From positions 50,143,550-50,207,549 of the forward strand of contig NC_030817.1 of NCBI RefSeq assembly GCF_001704415.2: DNA of 64,000 bases, read 5' to 3'. This document shows positions 11,376 to 23,571 of this stretch, piece by piece. The notes beneath the pieces were generated by a model. It was given only the letters and a program-made list of their open reading frames with translations, had not been told where the DNA came from and ran no database searches. Every line of letters begins with the position of its first letter. The first letter of the stretch is position 1. Source of the stretch: Capra hircus. Taxonomy: Eukaryota; Chordata; Mammalia; Artiodactyla; Bovidae. A program made the translations under genes and the position numbers.

Positions 11376-11513
11376 TCTTTTTTGGGGGGAGGGTAGGGGC
11401 CGTGGCACATGGCATCCCTTGTAAGTTCTTAGTTCCCTAACCAGAAATTGAGCCCAGGCCATGACAGTGAAAAGTCCAGAACCCTAACCACTAACCCATC
11501 AGGGAACTCCCTT
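11376..11513 (-). repeat. CHR-type SINE
   Basis: Antisense SINE ending CTAACCCATCAGGGAACTCC; flanks share an imperfect duplication around ATGGA-TCTT. Confidence 0.78.
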
Positions 11514-11532
11514 AATGGACTCTTAAAGAAAC

Positions 11533-11700
11533 TTTGAAACTTTTTTTTTAAACAAAGTGTTTATTGCGCATCTCCTCTCTCCCAGGCAGCTATGTTCTAG
11601 ACCATGGGTTATCAATTAATACGAGCTTCCTGCGCTTGAGCAGTTCTATCATCAAGCTTGCTTTTTTGCATATACGTATATATCTTCTTATTTGAAGCTA
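11533..11700 (+). repeat. Duplicated 168-bp segment, copy A
   Basis: Runs from TTTGAAAC through a T run to GAAGCTA. Outside the T run it differs from copy B (14952-15117) by one substitution. The middle looks like an old L2-type 'TTTATTG...CCAGGCA...GTTCTAGA' sequence, so the near-identity cannot come from two independent old insertions. Confidence 0.93.
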
Positions 11701-13355
11701 CGAATGCCTCATCCTAGGCTTCTTTGCAAAAAATTTATAGATTGTGGCATTTGGTTCCAGACCCCATCGCTAACCTCTCTCATTGAGAGCAACTTTTCTT
11801 CCTTATTTATTGGCTATTTATATGATACTTTATTTAAAGAAAGTTGGAAAAGAAAAAAGAATAGGAATGGACAGATGCTTGTTAACTACAACAGGAACTC
11901 TCAACACTGATCATAGAAGGAATACTCTTTCTAAGGAAACTGGAGTCAGAGAATTTGAACACATTTTTAGAAAAACATACACTAGTAATTAATTCATCTA
12001 TTTTTTTCCTCCAGTGTTTTTAATAAATAAGAACGATCAATAACTAACACACCTACCACTAAAATCAGATGCTTGCTCCTGTTGTCTTAAGATTTTTGAA
12101 ATATCTGTAGAGTGTAGATGCTAGTGAAACCTGATCTTATGCAATCGCTTGTAAGATCTGACCTTGTCTTAATTCCATGCAAGCCCCTACAGTAGAAAAC
12201 CTTGGTCTAAAAGAGTATCCAATATCTCGACTTATCCAGCTGCCTGCTAACTTCCTGGTCATTGTTACGGATACTGACTTTTTCCACACCATTCTGGGAA
12301 ACTATATAAGGAGCCATTGACTGATTAGAATGAATAAAACTTAAGTACACTGAACTGTAACTTCATTAGGGACTGCGTTAATATTAATAAAAGCCTGTCT
12401 TCCTCCTACCCTTAAACTCTGGACCTCAAAACCCAAAGCCCTTATTTTACAGGTTTGTGTAAAAACCATGATATCCATGTAAGATTCCTTGGAAAACACT
12501 GCTGGCTCTCTCAGTTTTGAAGCATTCATATAGCCCATAATGCTTGTTCCTTGTCTATAGAAGCACTTTAGACTTTCTTTCCCTGCACTTTCTTTCCCTG
12601 CACTTTATCGGCAGCAGTTTTGACTTCTTTTGGTAATGTGTTCACTTTTGAAAGTCTCTTCATCACTGCAGGGGCCCCACTCAGTGGCCCCTGGACCCAG
12701 CAATTTCTGTAAAGATGTACATGACCTACTTTGGACATCCTCTAGGCTCTCTGAATACCTGCTTTGGAATGGGGTGGTATTCCAAGACCACATCTAGCTA
12801 TTCACATCCTGTCATCCTTAGACAAGTCGTTACACCAGGAGGGCAACCAGACCTGGGTCTAAGTGCATCCTTAAGAAAAACAGGAAGTGGCTTCCCTTCC
12901 AAGCCTCAGATTTTCCCAGAACACTTTTTGGACATTGGTGCCCCATATATCAGAATCCCATCTGGTCTGTCACTGGCAATTTAAACCTCTTCATTATCAT
13001 GACTATAATTTTATCATTACTGTTTTACTAATCCTCAGCAGATTTCACATATTACCTTCAAGTTTGTCCTCTCGGTTTTACTAAAAATTAAATTAGTGGT
13101 CAAACGCTTCCTCCTCAAACTCTTTCATAGTTCAGCTTGATAAACTCATTTCTCTTCTTGTGATAATTTAGGGACAATAGAACTATTAGGATTTTAGTTC
13201 CCCAGTCTCTTGGTGAATCTGAAGATAAATAAACTGGGACAGTGATTCTCAAATCTCGCTGGTCTCAGAATCACCTGAGGCTTTTCCTTTTCCCAAACAA
13301 ATTTCCTACCCTCAGTAGGGTAGGAATTTCCCACCTCATGAGATGGTCAAACATA
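11701..13355 (+). other. TCF12 intron, mostly unique
   Basis: No exon or young repeat recognised. A 15-bp unit (ACTTTCTTTCCCTGC) is repeated twice at 12572-12601. Confidence 0.5.
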
Positions 13356-13357
13356 GT

Positions 13358-13631
13358 AATGCTGCTGCTGCTGCTGCTAAGTCACTTCAGTCGTGTCCAA
13401 CTCTGTGCGACCCCATAGAGAGCAGCCCACCAGGCTCCCCCGTCCCTGGGATTCTCCAGGCAAGAAGACTGGAGTCGGTTGCCATTTCCTTCTCCAATGC
13501 ATGAAAGTGAAAAGTGAAAATGAAGTCACTCAGTCGTGTCCGACTCTTCGCGATCCCATGGACTACAGCCTACCAGGCTCCTCCATCCATGGGATTTTCC
13601 AGGCAAGAGTACTGGAGTGGGGTGCCATTGA
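13358..13631 (-). repeat. BOVA2 SINE (dimeric), with (CTG)n end
   Basis: Antisense BOVA2: a GCTGCTGCTGCTAAGTCACT start, two related monomers each with a GTCGTGTCC motif, and GAAAGTGAAAAGTGAAAATG between them. Confidence 0.92.
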
Positions 13632-14759
13632 AAGTGGTCAAAAATATCCATTGATAATATACCACTGAAATGAATAAAAATGGCATTAACCTGCAAGGAT
13701 AAAGGGGAGATAATAGCAGGTGAGAGAGTAAAAAATACGTGTAAGATAGTAGATAGAGTAGTGGTAACTGACTGACTTAGAAGAAATTAAGTGGAGCAGA
13801 GAGGAATACCATCAAGAAGCAGATAGCCCATCCCCTGAAAATCTCTGGATTTTGGAGGTACTAATTATTGGGAAAAAGCAGAAGTCAGGCATCAGACCCC
13901 AAAACAGAAAAGACTCATTGGAGCTCACTGTGTAAGGCTGGATCCCTAAGTCTCCTCTGTACTACATACTACTTTTTCCCTCTCTTCCCTTCTACCATAG
14001 AAGTCAGAGGGGTTATTTACTGTAAAAAATGAAATCTGAAAGACTGCAAATCTGGAACATGAAGAACAGGGAATGGGTGAAGCATGACGCTGAACAGTGG
14101 GACCCCTAGCCTTATATTCTGCCTTGCTTCCCTGATGCCAGCAGCAGAGTATATTAATGCTGTCCTCAAGGAAATGGGATAATTATTTTCCAGAGAAAAT
14201 AAAATGGTCTAGAGAAAAGACTTCCAGGTTTAGGGATTCCTGAGTAATAGTGCCTCACTTTTAGATTACCGTAGAGTAAAGCCCACCAGTTAATGTCTTA
14301 CTTTATGTTAAAGGACGACCAAAGATTTTAAGAAAAACCAGCGTGAAAAAGAGAAATTGAGATCAAACCAAACAAAAGAGAAACTCAGAAGAAAACAAAA
14401 ATATGCAAAAAGCATTAGGAAACTTTTTTGAAAACTAAATATCTTCTAAGAGAAAAGGTATGCATAAAAGAGAAGCCATGAAAAAGAAATATTCGGGTAA
14501 TATGATAGCAGAAAAAATATAGTAGAGAAGTTAGCTGATAACGCTGAAAAAATCTCCTAGAAAGAGATAAAAAATAGAAGAGAAGAACTAGTAAAATTAG
14601 AGAGGATTAATCTAGGAGTCTAGCATCTAAGCGATAGGATTTATAGTGTAAGAGCAGAAAGGAATGAAAGGGATTATCATGGTAATAATACAGGAAATTT
14701 ATAAGTACTGAAGAATACATGTCTCAAGATTCATAAAATCAAATCTTCTATTAAGAATA

Positions 14760-14951
14760 ATGATTTTAAAAATTACCTCAAGCTAAAGTGTATCATTATG
14801 AAATTTCAGAGCATCAGAGTTACAAAAGAGTATCCTAAAGCTTTTAGAGACAGCATTTAAATAGCTCACAGAAAAAGGAACAAGTCAAAATGTCATCAGA
14901 GTTCCGAAGTAGTGCTGGATTCCAGGAGATAGTGGAGCAATACCTCCAAAA
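14760..14951 (+). mobile_element. Ancient L1M (ME/MC-like) LINE, left part
   Basis: Matches the 3' part of L1 ORF2 from memory: GAAATTTCAGAGCATCAGAG, AAGGAACAAGTCAAAATGTC, GGAGCAATACCTCCAAAATT. It stops abruptly at the duplicated segment and resumes after it. L1-like sequence may extend upstream to about 13690. Confidence 0.65.
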
Positions 14952-15117
14952 TTTGAAACTTTTTTTAAACAAAGTGTTTATTGCGCATCTCCTCTCTCCC
15001 AGGCAGCTATGTTCTAGACCATGGGTTATCAATTAATACGAGCTTCCTGCCCTTGAGCAGTTCTATCATCAAGCTTGCTTTTTTGCATATACGTATATAT
15101 CTTCTTATTTGAAGCTA
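14952..15117 (+). repeat. Duplicated 166-bp segment, copy B, inserted in L1M
   Basis: Same sequence as copy A (11533-11700), with a T run two bases shorter and one substitution. It splits an old L1: the L1 reads up to CAAAATTTGAA on the left and resumes TGAGGAAAAATCATATTCAA on the right. Confidence 0.93.
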
Positions 15118-15640
15118 TGAGGAAAAATCATATTCAACCTAGTATTCTGTACCTACCCAAACCATTTATTAAAATGTAAAGATAAATACATTTCAGATAC
15201 ACAAAGGCTTTAAAATTTTGCCTCCTTTGAACACTTCTGAGAGAGCATCTGGATCATATGCTTAAACCAAGTAAGGACATAATCAGCAAAGCCAAGGGCA
15301 TAGCACAAAGAAAGGATCTACCACATAGGAGTAGCAGAAGAAAATCCTGCAGCAAGAACTGCTGGGCCTAGAAAAGAACCAGTCCATACTGAAAATAGAA
15401 TACTGTTAGAAGAAAGGTTTCCCTGGAAATGAGATAGAATTAATAAATAATTGATGATGTGTTTGAGATTTTAGGAAGAAATGTTGAGAGGCATTTGTTA
15501 GATCTATTTGATAATTTTAAGGGGGAAAATTAGCATTATTAACAAATGAAAAGCAAAGCATCTATAAGCTACAGGAAAAACAGCCATATGAACAAAGAAA
15601 CAATCAGTATAAAATTATTGACTTATTTGTGTGTCCACAT
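15118..15640 (+). mobile_element. Ancient L1M (ME/MC-like) LINE, right part
   Basis: Continues the L1 3' end: CATATTCAACCTAGTATTCT, TTTCAGATACACAAAGGCTT, CTGGATCATATGCTTAAACC, GAACCAGTCCATACTGAAAA. Too decayed to code. Confidence 0.65.
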
Positions 15641-15848
15641 AGATATGATGACACATATTTACCTAATCATGGTATTATAGGAAGTAACTATTGAATTAGC
15701 CAAAAATTGTGCTATAAACACGTTAAGAATATGGTATTATAAAAGAGGCAAATTCTTTGCCATCTACCAGAGGGCAAGAGAGAGACACCTGATAGAATGG
15801 GAATGACAATCACTTCTCATGCCCCACAGGGAATGTCTGACTTCTTCT

Positions 15849-15908
15849 GAAAATTCCATGGACAGAGGAGTCTGGCAGACTACAGTCCATGGGGTCACAA
15901 AGAGTCTT
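15849..15908 (+). repeat. Bov-tA SINE fragment
   Basis: Central/3' piece: CCATGGACAGAGGAGTCTGG to GGTCACAAAGAGTC. Confidence 0.75.
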
Positions 15909-16046
15909 CTTAGCTTTACATCAGGCCTTCTTGACTACATAACATGTTTGCCATGGGCTGCTCACACAGACCAGGAAGTATGAAGCAACAGCACTAGCTT
16001 TTGCTTTTTTGAATCACAGCTCACTTTACTTCACATTTAGTAGAGC

Positions 16047-16248
16047 TTGTGTGTGTAGTCAGTCAGTCATGTCCGACCCTTTGGGACCCCATGGACTGTA
16101 GCCCACCACTCTTCTCTGCCCATGGAATTTTCCAGGCAGGGATACTGGAGTGGGTTGCCATTTCCTTCTCCAGGGGATCTTCCTGACCCAGGGATCGAAC
16201 CCAGGTCTCCTGCATTGCAGGTGGATGCTTTACTGTCTGAGCTACTAG
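16047..16248 (-). repeat. Bov-tA SINE
   Basis: Full-length antisense Bov-tA, from GTCAGTCAGTCATGTCC to the tRNA-like head GGATGCTTTACTGTCTGAGC. Confidence 0.93.
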
Positions 16249-18010
16249 TAGAGCTTACTGTAGCATACTCTCTTGGTTCTTCCAGTCCTAAGTGTTGTCT
16301 GACTCATTGTAGGGGTCTACAGTATCTTGTCTAACTTGAGTTTTTGGCTCTTGTCCTTTCCTTCCCAGCTATCTTAGTCATACCTCCTAGATCAAGTGTG
16401 ACACAGAGCCATAGTAAGAGCGCTGTTAGCTAAGAGTGATGTTCCATGGAAAGAGAAATGTGAGAATGTTTCGGTTAGGGAGTGTTCAAAGCCTGTTTGG
16501 ATTTGACGTGTTAATTTTGCCCTCTTTTCAGTCTCTGGTCATCGTATGAGACTCTTGCCTACACAATAGAGGGGATGTGACACCTCATGAAAGACAAGCT
16601 TCTCATCAGTCAGAGTACAATCACTTGTTAAGGAAGCAGCTCCTGGTATTTTTATATAATAATGGACATGCCAATTTCTACTATAAGTTATCCTGATTAA
16701 TTAAGTACCTTCCTTCTTTCATTGCTTCCCCAGAGTTGTATAGGCTTTGTGTATTTTCCTAAATTCAGGGGCCTAGATGATGAAGTGTCATCGTGTATGA
16801 GTAGTAATCAATAGAGTCAGCAAGGTTACCATATAGTAAAGTCTTTTACCTACTTTTTTAAACTCAGAAGTGAACTATAAATATATCTTGATATATGCAC
16901 ATTCAAATATGTTTTCACTTTCCCTGAAAGAGGAGATGCATTTAAAAAAAAACTCCATGTTGCATTCAGCTGGGCCATCATTTTAAGAAAATCTAATACG
17001 TAAAAAAAAAAAATCACAAATTATACAAAGTATTGTTTTCATTACAGACTAAGTGATCTTTTTATATTATATTCATTAAGATATTTTAATCAGTTTATAA
17101 GAGTAACTGTAGCAACTTTTATACTGTATATTATAAACTGAAACAAAAAACTACACCAGGAGGCATCATGAGTTAAATATCTTGTACTTACAACTCATTT
17201 AGAGAAATTATAAAGGAACTGTTGTTCCTAAGTAGGTTTTCATCCAGTGGGTCTTTAGTTCAGTGAATTTTCTTTATTTTATATGGTAATATCCCATACT
17301 TTAAGCGCCTTTGAAAATGCCCACATCAGAAGTTCCGTTTGGTCTTCTCTGCTATCTAATTTACATACAAAGCAGTAAAGGTTTTTATATAAACCTCTCA
17401 GTCACAACCCCAACTGTAGAAAGAACATCTCAGTCATCTCGTCCTACATATAAATCAAAGAAGAAAAACGGATATACTCAGGCTACCTCTCTTCCTAGAG
17501 GAATTGGCACACTTTCCTATAGAGGAATGGCTGAGCGTGTCTCTTTATCATTTTCAGAACTGGCAGAATTCTGGATAGAGCACAGATGTCCCTCTCCAGT
17601 ACATAGAGAGTGTCAGCATTCGTAGCAGTTCAGAGTATCACACCTTTGCAGGACATTGAGGAGGTTCAGTAGTCTAATAACAGCACTTGCTACGGTGTTT
17701 GGACGAAACAGTAGAAGAACAGCTTTTAGATACTGATGTAGATCAAGTCAAATCCTGGAAAACCAAGTAATAAGAATACACAGTATGGTCAGTAAGAAGT
17801 ATAAGTTTCAAGGCTCATTTAATGCTGAGGTGTTTTGTGAGCATATCATTGTTGCCTCTGCAGTGTTATTCATTATAGAAATGAAATTACAGAGAGATTG
17901 GTAATCCCCACAAAAAGAAAAAATAGCAGCAGTTTGTTCAGTTTAAGACCCAAGAGTCTGTGATTCATAACTTGTGACTCTAATGAGATAATTATTTTCC
18001 CTTATTTCAG
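16249..18010 (+). other. TCF12 intron before the last coding exon, unique
   Basis: AT-rich unique sequence with A runs near 16945 and 17005. A 104-codon open frame (17311-17625) does not resemble any family I know and is treated under findings. Confidence 0.5.
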
Positions 18011-18153
18011 AGAGGAACCTTAACCCCAAAGCAGCCTGCCTTAAGCGAAGGGAAGAAGAAAAAGTTTCTGCCGTATCGGCAGAGCCACCAACCACACTGC
18101 CAGGAACCCATCCTGGGCTTAGTGAAACTACCAACCCTATGGGTCATATGTAA
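18011..18153 (+). CDS. TCF12: TCF12 last coding exon, C-terminus and stop
   Basis: Follows the acceptor CTTATTTCAG. The first two bases complete a Glu codon, then RNLNPKAACLKRREEEK continues the conserved E-protein segment C-terminal to helix 2. The tail includes VSAVSAEPPTTLPG and ETTNPMGHM and stops at TAA (18151-18153). 143 nt including the stop; together the four exons make 654 nt in frame. The exon continues 11 nt beyond the stop to a perfect donor, CCAG|GTAAGT, at 18164/18165. The exon junction therefore lies too close to the stop to trigger nonsense-mediated decay. Confidence 0.95.
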
Positions 18154-18164
18154 ACAGCAGCCAG
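18154..18164 (+). other. TCF12: TCF12 3'UTR, short first part
   Basis: Eleven bases between the TAA and a consensus GTAAGT donor. Splicing here to the acceptor at 20388-20389 is inferred. From general knowledge, E-protein genes carry a final, mostly non-coding exon, which fits this arrangement. If the donor is skipped, the 3'UTR would read straight into the 2.2 kb that follows. Confidence 0.65.
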
Positions 18165-20389
18165 GTAAGTATGTGTATGAAAAAGTACATGGAAGTCCTC
18201 CAGTTCATCTCAAAGTTAAGTTAGAACCTTTGAATTCTAACCTTTATATTCTCTGGTGGCACTGGTCATGATAAAGGTCGCATGTAATTTGGAATCCAGC
18301 AGCTTATTTTTCTGCTGTGTAGTTAGAGAACCCATGCCATTTTGTACCAAATTACTGTTCTCTTTAAAATGTGATACTATGTGTGTGTGTGTGTGAGTGG
18401 CTCAGTCATGGCTAACTCTTTGCAACCCCATGGGCTGTAACCTGCCAGGTCCTCTGTCCATGGAGTTCTCCACACAAGAATACTGGAGTAGGTTGCCATT
18501 CTCTTCTCCAGGGGATCTTCCCAAACTGGGGTCTCCTGCATTGCAGGCGGATGCCTTACCATCTGAGCCAGCAGGGAAGTATACTTTGATTTATAAAGAA
18601 TTCGGGACCGTTATGTTCTAGATCACCATGTATACTCCCTCACGTGAATATTATTCTGATCCAAGAAAAAAACAGTCCTCTGATTTATCTGGCAAATAGT
18701 ACTTTTGCTACCACTGGTGGTCCTCATTCCCCTATCTAGAAGTACTTGGTGGCATCATCAACCAGTTTTTTTGTTAGCCATCTGCCTCTTCTTTATCAGG
18801 AGATCTTCATACATAAAACGGTGCTTTCTTCCACTTGAATCATTAATGCAAGTCTGTAACACTCATATTCCTTCTCCTGTAAGAATATCAGGTTCACCTT
18901 CAGGAATCTGTTCAGGAATGTAAAAGTGTTGTGTACGACAGAACCAGAGCATCCTTCTCTAGGGAATTTACTTGTTAAAAGGCTGGTTTTTTATCTTCCT
19001 GTTCATGAATTAAATACAGTTTGCTTCTTTGTGATTTTTTTTTTTTAACAAAGTGACAACAGTGGTAGCAGGTTGTTGTCCAAGTAGTTAGATAATGTGA
19101 ACCATCTTTTTCTTAAAATATATACATTCATTTTATCTATAAGTTATAAGGTTAATGTTTGCTGTGACAGAAATTAATATAGAACATAATTAAATATTTG
19201 GATCAGTAACAAAATACAGCTTGCAGCATGGATTAGGTATAGAAATGGGAACTTCATTTTTATAACCTGCCTTTACCAGTGTATAGTTATTTTCCTAGTT
19301 TAATCCACAGAGTAAAAGCAATAAGTAAAAGTAAATGGATGTGAGATTTGGAGCAGGAAAAATACATTCAGTGCAATTTCATTTTGTTAACTTTGTGGAT
19401 ATCTCATTTTGAATTTCATTTCATTTGGCATTTGATAGAATATTTTGTAAACTACAGACGTTAGTTAATAACCCAACTTTACTTGAAGAAATTGATTTCC
19501 TACCACCTCTTCATATATCCTTCTTAGGATCAAACTAGACAGAAATGGATGATTTCATTTGGGGACAAAGAAAGGGAAGTCTTGATGTAATTATTTAGGT
19601 GTCAACTATAATTCAAACCTTAGCACACAGGAAAAAGCTCTCAATCACCTTTCCCACCAAAAAAAAAAAAAAGGAAGAAAATCAGCAATATAAAGACTAT
19701 GCTTGTCAAAGAGAAGAGCTAGTGGAATTACAGATCCTCTAAAACCCAAGCCATTGCTTCATGTCCTGTAGAGACTATAGAATATCATGAAAAAATATTT
19801 TTATTCAAAAATATGTTTTAAGGTCTTTAAAAACAAACCAGTGTTCTTCCGTGCAGAAGCGACTTTGTAAGTTGGTAGCTTATGTAAAGACACCTTCCTG
19901 TGATCAGGTAGCCTGCTGCTTTTGAGAAGAGCACTTCACATTCAGTGTGGCACTGCCTGCCCCAGAGGCTTTGTCTTCTTTGTTGCACGCATTTCCTCCT
20001 CTTCTCTTCCCAGTCTCTCTCTAGCTCTCCCTCAGTCAGCTTTCCCTACCTCACATCTCTCTCCTACTGTTTACTTCCTGTTCTTTCATTGCTTCTGTAT
20101 CTCCTACTGCTTTCGTAGTTCTATTTTTATCTCTCTTATGAGGAAACTCCCCAACTTTAGGTTAAAAGTAAGCCTTGAACATTGTCATCTATCAAAAAGA
20201 ATCCTTTTTTTAAAAAGTGTGAGGGAGGAGGGGTGGGAGTTGTTCAAGGTTATAAGAAATGTAGTAGATGCACTTTGTTCCATAAAATTTCAAAGGCCTA
20301 GTGTTGATGAAATTAAAATACATTTAAAGTTAGCTAATTTCATGAAGTCAGTCATCTGGTTTCACCTGATAACCTTCTATTCTTTATAG
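18165..20389 (+). other. TCF12: Inferred 3'UTR intron of TCF12
   Basis: Starts GTAAGT and ends in a pyrimidine-rich tract TTCTATTCTTTATAG. It contains one antisense Bov-tA SINE near its start (18379-18580). The rest is AT-rich unique sequence, with a poly-T run near 19035 and an A run near 19660. An open frame of 155 codons (19922-20389) lies here, but it has no recognisable domain and overlaps the presumed polypyrimidine tract; I do not call it a gene. Confidence 0.6.
18379..18580 (-). repeat. Bov-tA SINE with adjacent (TG)n
   Basis: Antisense Bov-tA ending GCCTTACCATCTGAGCCAGC; a short TG run (18380-18394) abuts its 3' end. Confidence 0.92.
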
Positions 20390-20737
20390 AACTGGATAGC
20401 AGATTAAAACCAGTAAGAGATAATCAACTACTAGAATCAAAATGGTTGATAAAAATGGGTGACCGCAGAATGACTGACTAAACAGTGCAAGAATTTGCCA
20501 CCACGTAATATAAGGCGAAGTAGCTTTGTCTGTTGCGGTTATCCATCCCTAAGAGCATCACTCTAATTTAAAACCATTCTGTGGTCCTTGTTTAATAAGA
20601 AAGTGAAAGGTATGATTCTTCCTAAAACTGTTTCCATCCAAAATGGCTGAAATGGGAAATTTCAGAGCTACTACTATATATATTATATTAAGAATATAAA
20701 CATAAAATTTGTACTAATAGAGTAAAATTTTCTTAAT

Positions 20738-20950
20738 AAATTTGTTGAACAAACATTTATTTGAGGACCTACTATGGACCAGGAGCTGAAACCAATGTAA
20801 AAATGAGTTCAAAGTGAAAGGTTTTTTATTCAAAACTTTTGTTTTCTGAGGTCCCCGCCCTCAGAAACTTTCAGTTTAAAAGAGAGATATGTAAACAATT
20901 AACAAAGTACAGTGAACTAGATGTAGCAATAAATATGTCCTAACGGTGTC
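20738..20950 (+). repeat. Old L2-like fragment inside the TCF12 3'UTR
   Basis: AACAAACATTTATTTGAGGA followed by CCTACTATGGACCAGG resembles the common mammalian 'ATTTATTGAGCACCTACTATGTGCCAGG' type 3' end; decayed. It supplies an AATAAA near 20929. Confidence 0.5.
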
Positions 20951-23571
20951 TCCCCACTGAGAACTGGACGCGCAGACCCTCAGAGCTCAGGCATTGCCCA
21001 CCTGCATGTCGCCAAAACTAAGGTTCACATGATTGCCACATACTTACATGAGCTCCTTTAGAAATCTTACCACATGCATCAAGAAAAGCCATTTTGGTCA
21101 TACCTTTAAAGAAAGAACATGTGTAAGTTATGTAACTATGAATTTTTTGTCAACCTGGGCATAAATGAGGAATACCAAGTTGTTTCTGGGAAGGTGTTTG
21201 TTTTTATCAGTGATGTCCTAATTGGTTCTCTTCTCTCCCTTGGCTCTCCCTGCCACAGTTCCAGAGTTATCAATAGGCTAGATAGAAGGTGACCTCTCCT
21301 CATAAGGACTTGGACAACTCAGATTATCTGAAGACACAAACCTGATAGGAGGGAGAAGAAAAAAAACACTTGAAGCAAGAAATGCAAATGTAATCCTACG
21401 ATCAAAGCAACTGGTCAACACTTCCATCAGAAGTGAAGATAGGAAGCTCATCAGATAGAACGTCAACCCATGAGATGTTTGCAACAGATCATTTTGTTGC
21501 AAGCAGTGTGTCGCTTCTGCACAATCAGAGACTGTCTCGATCTCTCCACTCACCGTGGAAGTTGCCTTGTGCCTAAACTGAATTGACAAATGCATTGTAA
21601 CTACAAATTTTATTTATTGTTATGGAACTGTAAGGTCTACATATAAAGGGAAAAAGTTAATGTGGAAAGCTGATCTCCACTCAGCTGATGCCAGCATTAG
21701 TTAAAGCTGTTCACGTGCAGAGAACAAAGCAGTGACAACCATTGGCCCTTAGCATTCCCGGCATACCTATTAGTGTCTTAAAAAGGAAGGGAAAAGTCTT
21801 TTGTTGCCCTCTCCTGTCCTTTTGCCATATGAATAGTGTTTTCCATGAAATAGGAGAATATTACTTGGTATAGCATTTCTTTCGTGTTCATTTTTTCATT
21901 CGTTTTTATTTTTTTGTTGTGGCTGTTGTATTTGGTCTCTGAATCTGAATAGATTATGGTCACAGTCCAGAGTCCTCCACGTAGCTCTATGTGCTTTGCG
22001 TATTTACCTTACAAAGATAAGCAGAGACCATCTGTGACCATAGCCTAGCTAAGATTTTAAAAGGGGAAATTTTGTCCCCTAGATTTTCCCCAAAATAAAT
22101 ATTTGCTTTATTTCCAATAATAACCAAGACTTTTCAAGCTTCTAGGTTTTCATAGTAAAGCTTGTAATAGCAAGAAGTGTAAATTACAAGTGAAGAATTT
22201 ACTTTTTAGAAATTGCTTTGTTTTCCAAGCAGTAAGTACTACATATAGTACTTGTAAAGTGTTAGCTGTAAGTAAGCACAAAATGGATTTAAAATACAAA
22301 GAAGATTTTTCAGGCTGTGATTATGTTGAACATAACAACCCAGTAGTCAATAAGGCAGGTAGTGTGATAAATGAACACACCACTCTGAGGCTAATTACCT
22401 AATGGAATATAAGAGCAATGGTCACGCGTGTGTCCTCCTTCTCACCTTTACTTCTCTGTCATTTGGATGGCTGGTCAGTGGGGAGGAATTGGATGGGTGA
22501 TGTAATCAACTGCAAATCGTCTGCCCCGTCCCAAGAAGATGAGCCAGATTAGCATCAAACCAGTCCTAGTCAGTCCATCTTAATACTGTGCATTAAGGCA
22601 CCCCTCTGTCTCTAATCCTTAAGAGTTGTTTTTTAAGACATAATAATCACTTTGAACTTCCATGAAACCTGTCTTCCACCACAACAACCCTGGGAGAGAA
22701 AAACATGCTGAACAAGGTTGTCTTGGCTTAATAATTCCTCATAGCCAATATCAACAGTGGCAATCAGCAGCACACAGAAGAAAGGACCCAAATCACTATG
22801 TAACTTAAAGATTTCTGTTAATTTGAAAGAACAAAAACAATTAAGACAGAACTTCAGATCCTCCGATCAGGATGGTTCCTAACAAATCACTCTTTTGTAA
22901 ACGTAGTGGACATTTTGGTTACTTTAATTTGCCTGTATTCTCCAATTACATCAGACTCTTATCTGTGGCCTTGTTCTTCATTTCAGTGTTAATCAGCTAA
23001 ACAGAAGTTGTTGCTTATGATGTGTGAGTGAACATATGCCACTGCCTGGCCTTTTTCTTCGGAGCTTGTTGTCTTTTTCGCTATATTAGACTCTGCAGTA
23101 TGCCCAGAAGCTTTCCTTCATAAAATAGAAAGAAAAAAACATTTGGCTTATTTTTCACTGTAGCTAGTCTTTTATACAATAATCTTGTAAGAAAATTTCT
23201 TGAATTCTAAATATTACTCTTTCTAGATTTTTGAAATCGAAAAGTTTTCAGTAAAAAGTTTCTTACTTTATTTTATTATATTAGGTAGTAAAAATGTAGG
23301 GTTATTTACCATAACCTGTTCATTAATATCAGAAATTTACAATAGCATTTTAAGACCATAGTAGGATTCTAGCATACCGTGTAGTACCTATGGAGTATTG
23401 TAAGAGCTAATTGTTCGAGATGAATTGCCTCTCATCTTGTTCTCCAGTTTCCATTGTTGGTTTATTGCAGATTTGTATCCTGTGTCAAATTCAAGGTATT
23501 ATTGATAAACCTTTTCAACCAGCAGCAAGAAGTTCAAAATTTTTTCTGTCACTGTAACAGAAAACACAATA

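Noticed and set aside
19922..20389. 155-codon open frame upstream of the inferred 3'UTR acceptor
   Set aside because: No domain or homology recognised; Ser/Phe/Leu-rich product of a T/C-rich stretch, running into the polypyrimidine tract.
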